A stretch of 18,894 nucleotides of DNA from positions 1-18,894 of the forward strand of contig JAICUS010000042.1 in NCBI GenBank assembly GCA_025935735.1, given 5' to 3'. A program made the translations under genes and the position numbers. Shown in pieces: positions 16,528 through 18,894 of the stretch (positions are counted from its first letter, which is position 1; each line of letters begins with the position of its first letter). Below the pieces are notes generated by a model. It had not been told where the DNA came from and ran no database searches. It was given only the letters and a program-made list of their open reading frames with translations. This DNA comes from Solirubrobacteraceae bacterium (GTDB lineage Bacteria; Actinomycetota; Thermoleophilia; Solirubrobacterales; Solirubrobacteraceae).

Positions 16528-18431
16528 ACCACTCCTCCCTCACTCGAGCCGTCGGACAGCAGGTCGACCACGCCCTCCACGTCGCCCACGTCGGCGAACT
16601 CCTTCAGGCGCGCGCTGCCCACCCACTGCTGCGCCCACCACTGGTAGAGGTCGAGCCGCTGCGCGTCCCCGTACATCTGGATCGCCGCGCCGCGCTCGTC
16701 CGCGAACGCGATGAACAGCGACGGCACGCGCGCGGCCAGCCGGGCCAGGCCGGCGAACGTCTTGACGCCGCGCGTGGGCATGCAGTCGCTGATCAGGATC
16801 ACGTCGGCGGCCTCGGTCGCCGCCTCGGCCGCCGTGAGCAGCGCCTTGCCGAGGTCCGTGGCGCGGCCCTCCGGCAGCCGCAGCACGCGGTCGACCACCT
16901 CCTCGACGTCCGCCTCGTGGCCCAGCGCCTTGATCTCGGACACCTCGTCGTCGAAGGCGATGACCGCGTAGTCGGCGCGGCCGGCGGCCGAGAGCTGGGC
17001 CAGGGCAGCGGCGATGGTCGCGGCGAGCACGAGCTTGCGGCCGACCATCGAGCCGGAGTGGTCGACGAGGATCACGTAGTCGCGCCGGCGGTGCTCGCGC
17101 GCCTCGAGGTGCAGGGCGTCGCGCTCCTGGCCGGCGAGGAACGCCTCGATGGTCGCCTCGACGGCCAGCGGGCCGGGCGCGTCGTCGGTCCACGGGCGGG
17201 CGAGCAGCGCGGTGCCGGGCGCGCCGTGGCGGGCGGGCACGCCCTCGCGCACCCGCAGCACGAGCTCGCGGGCGTGGCGCAGGACGAGCTCGGGGTCGCG
17301 CAGGTGCTCGTCGCGCGGGTCCGGCGCCTCCTGGATGCGGGCGCCGCCGTTGGAGGGGCGGTCGCGGCCGACCATCGGCACCGAGCGCGAGTCGCCCGGC
17401 TCGGCGCCCGTGCCCGGGCGGGCCAGGCCGGGGATCTCGTCGGGCCGGCGCTCGGGGCGCTGGTCGCCGCCGCCCGAGTCGCCGCGCTCGCCGGGCGGGC
17501 CGTCGCCCTCGCCCTCGGGCTCGACCGGCACGCCGCCGCGAGCGGCGAGCGCCTGCTCGACCAGCTGCTCCGGCCGGCCGGCGTAGTCGCGGCGCAGCAG
17601 CAGGTCGATCAGCTCGTGCACGATCTCCGCCGCCGTGCGCCCCGCGCTCGGCTTGACCCGCAGCTTGCCGGCGTACGCGCTGCACGCCAGGAAGCGCAGC
17701 GTGTCCAGGTCGAGCTCGCGCGGCTCCCAGCTCGCGAGCAGGTCGGCGAAGTCGATCGCGCCGCGGACGCTCGCGCCGTGGCGCAGGTCGGGATGCGTGC
17801 GCGACTCGCGCGCCAGGTCGACGGCGAACCGGTGGAAGCCGGCGCGGGCGTCGCCGCAGCGGCGGTGGACGATCGTCAGCTCCTCGGCGCGCGACTGGTA
17901 GTCGAGCTCGACGATGGCGAAGCGGTCGAGCAGCCCGCGGGCGAGCCGGGTGGTGCCGACGTCGTCGAGCGGGTTGGCCGCGCCGACCACCGTGAACCCC
18001 GGCCGGGCCTGCGTCCGGCCGAGCCGCGGCACCTCCAGGTAGCGCTCCGACAGCGCGGTCATGAGCACGTTGAGCGCGCCGGCGGGCGCCCGGTTCATCT
18101 CCTCCAGATAGAGGATCCCGCCGGCCCGCATCGCGCGCACGAGCGGCCCGGGGACGAAGTGCTCGGGCTTGTAGCCCTCCTTGAGCACCATCGGCGGGTC
18201 GAACGTGCCGGCCAGCGCGTGCGCGGTCAGCTGCTCGTCGCCGGTGACGTCGACGAAGCGGTCGGGCTCGTCGCCGAGATGGCGCGCCAGCGCACGCACC
18301 ATCGTGGTCTTGGAGACGCCCGGGAGGCCGAGCAGCAGGACCGCCTTGCCGAGCCGGAGCGCGCTGAGCAACAGCCGCAGCTCGCGCCGCCGTCCGACCA
18401 CTGCACCGGCGATGTCGTCCGGCAGCTGCAT
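16524..18431 (-). CDS. AAA+ (MoxR/CoxD-like) ATPase fused to a VWA (CoxE-like) domain
   Basis: 635 aa. The N-terminal AAA+ module has Walker A GLPGVSKT (35-42), Walker B GILYLEEMNRAP (105-116, with Glu-Glu in place of Asp-Glu), sensor 1 Asn153 in GAANPLDD and an arginine-rich LARGLLDRF (163-171). A low-complexity Gly/Pro/Glu/Asp/Arg linker follows (about 300-375). The VWA module has a complete MIDAS: DHSGS (457-461), Thr525 in RATDLG and Asp549 in LISDC. In cox clusters the separate CoxD and CoxE help mature the molybdenum site of CO dehydrogenase; the arrangement also recalls magnesium chelatase D. Here one chain probably does both jobs for the adjacent hydroxylase. The ATG at 18431 has GAGGAGGAGG just upstream; the frame is open further, to 18527, but without a comparable site. 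The stop overlaps the next start by 4 bp. Confidence 0.9.
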   Translation of the reverse strand: MQLPDDIAGAVVGRRRELRLLLSALRLGKAVLLLGLPGVSKTTMVRALARHLGDEPDRFVDVTGDEQLTAHALAGTFDPPMVLKEGYKPEHFVPGPLVRAMRAGGILYLEEMNRAPAGALNVLMTALSERYLEVPRLGRTQARPGFTVVGAANPLDDVGTTRLARGLLDRFAIVELDYQSRAEELTIVHRRCGDARAGFHRFAVDLARESRTHPDLRHGASVRGAIDFADLLASWEPRELDLDTLRFLACSAYAGKLRVKPSAGRTAAEIVHELIDLLLRRDYAGRPEQLVEQALAARGGVPVEPEGEGDGPPGERGDSGGGDQRPERRPDEIPGLARPGTGAEPGDSRSVPMVGRDRPSNGGARIQEAPDPRDEHLRDPELVLRHARELVLRVREGVPARHGAPGTALLARPWTDDAPGPLAVEATIEAFLAGQERDALHLEAREHRRRDYVILVDHSGSMVGRKLVLAATIAAALAQLSAAGRADYAVIAFDDEVSEIKALGHEADVEEVVDRVLRLPEGRATDLGKALLTAAEAATEAADVILISDCMPTRGVKTFAGLARLAARVPSLFIAFADERGAAIQMYGDAQRLDLYQWWAQQWVGSARLKEFADVGDVEGVVDLLSDGSSEGGVV

Positions 18432-18480
18432 GGCCTCCTCCTCGCCCGCGACAGTACTCGCTCGCGGGCGCCGGCGCCAG
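18432..18480 (-). promoter_or_regulatory. 49-bp spacer with inverted repeat, -10-like box and strong ribosome site
   Basis: The perfect 7-bp arms cccgcga (18445-18451) and tcgcggg (18462-18468) flank a 10-nt centre. On the minus strand the centre contains TACTGT, which fits TANNNT. GAGGAGGAGG follows just before the ATG at 18431. This is the widest gap in the 18894-11462 block and the best place for a regulated internal promoter; an operator reading is inference. Confidence 0.4.
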
Positions 18481-18894
18481 TCAGCCGCGCACGCGCCGGC
18501 CGGCCACCTCCGGGTCGAGCCACGCATCCGCTCCCGTGAACCGGAAGCCGAACGGGAGCGCGAGGAAGCGCGCCAGGTCGGGCCGCCGGGCGGTGACGTG
18601 GTAGGCGTGCTCGCGGCGCAGCGTGTCGGGATCGGCGTCGTAGCGGTCGGTGCTGATCCACCACCCGGACATATGCGCGGGCGACGGGTAGCGGACGCCC
18701 TCGGCCGGGTCGCCCTCGAAGACGCCGTCGGTCACCACCACCAGGCGGTCGGCGAGCGGCGGGTCATACCGGGCGCCCGCGCGCTCGCAGGTGGCCAGCT
18801 GCTCGGGTCCGGCGCGCTCCAGCCGCAGCACCCAGTAGCCGTAGGCGACGGTCTCACCGGGACGCAGGACGGCGCCCTCGACCACCACGTAGTC
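18481..18894 (-). CDS. Partial gene: Imm33/DUF2185-like protein, 5' end outside the window
   Basis: The frame is open to the right edge, so at least 137 C-terminal residues are visible and the start is not. Features include MSGWWISTDRYD, then EHAYHVTARRPDLARFLALP and GFRF, which resemble the DUF2185 (Imm33) domain from memory; that assignment is tentative. No signal peptide or membrane segment is seen in the visible part. TGA at 18483-18481 is followed by a 49-bp gap to the AAA-VWA fusion. Whether it belongs to the same operon or is only a same-strand neighbour is open. Its function in this context is unknown. Confidence 0.55.
   Translation of the reverse strand, partial: DYVVVEGAVLRPGETVAYGYWVLRLERAGPEQLATCERAGARYDPPLADRLVVVTDGVFEGDPAEGVRYPSPAHMSGWWISTDRYDADPDTLRREHAYHVTARRPDLARFLALPFGFRFTGADAWLDPEVAGRRVRG

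Overview
The window is about 19 kb of very GC-rich, densely packed DNA. It looks like a high-GC actinobacterial chromosome. The likely F420-type deazaflavin oxidoreductase, the EAL-HDOD and GGDEF-EAL signalling proteins and the many near-leaderless gene starts would fit the Thermoleophilia/Solirubrobacterales. That placement is inference, because no rRNA or other phylogenetic marker is present. I saw no tRNA, rRNA, CRISPR array, transposase or phage gene. Long ORFs antisense to the genes below are codon-bias shadows.

Layout. 1-307 is non-coding, with a strong hairpin (130-170) and copy 1 of a ~73-nt dispersed repeat. 308-1924 (minus) encodes a membrane PAS/degenerate-EAL/HDOD protein, divergent from a plus-strand run: a CBS-DRTGG manganese-dependent pyrophosphatase (2083-3729), a small basic membrane-anchored protein (3754-4014), a membrane PAS-GGDEF-EAL c-di-GMP enzyme (4108-6249) preceded by a structured leader, and a two-domain VOC protein (6260-6982). 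Meeting this run is a four-gene minus-strand cluster of HAD phosphatase, PAP-like metallophosphoesterase, DUF2269-like membrane protein and serine hydrolase (10291 down to 6966). 10292-10507 is non-coding and holds repeat copy 2 and an inverted repeat. A CYTH triphosphatase (minus) and a deazaflavin-dependent nitroreductase-like protein (plus) start only 8 bp apart.

18894 to 11462 is one tightly packed minus-strand block, probably an operon: a partial Imm33/DUF2185-like gene, a natural fusion of a CoxD/MoxR AAA+ ATPase with a CoxE-type VWA protein, a fused [2Fe-2S]+molybdopterin hydroxylase subunit, the FAD subunit, a LamB/YcsF (PxpA-like) lactamase-type protein, and a GPR1/FUN34/YaaH (SatP-like) carboxylate transporter. 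Junctions inside the five-gene core are 4-bp, 1-bp or near-zero.

The most interesting candidate system is this last block. A molybdenum hydroxylase typically adds an oxo group next to a ring nitrogen, giving a lactam-like product. A LamB/YcsF protein would then help open the lactam, and the transporter would move a small carboxylate product. The AAA-VWA fusion would act as maturation factor for the molybdenum site. The PxpB and PxpC partners are absent and the PxpA-like protein departs from the family consensus, so a substrate other than 5-oxoproline is plausible. The second theme is c-di-GMP signalling: one enzyme with intact GGDEF and EAL motifs and one degenerate EAL-HDOD protein flank the pyrophosphatase.
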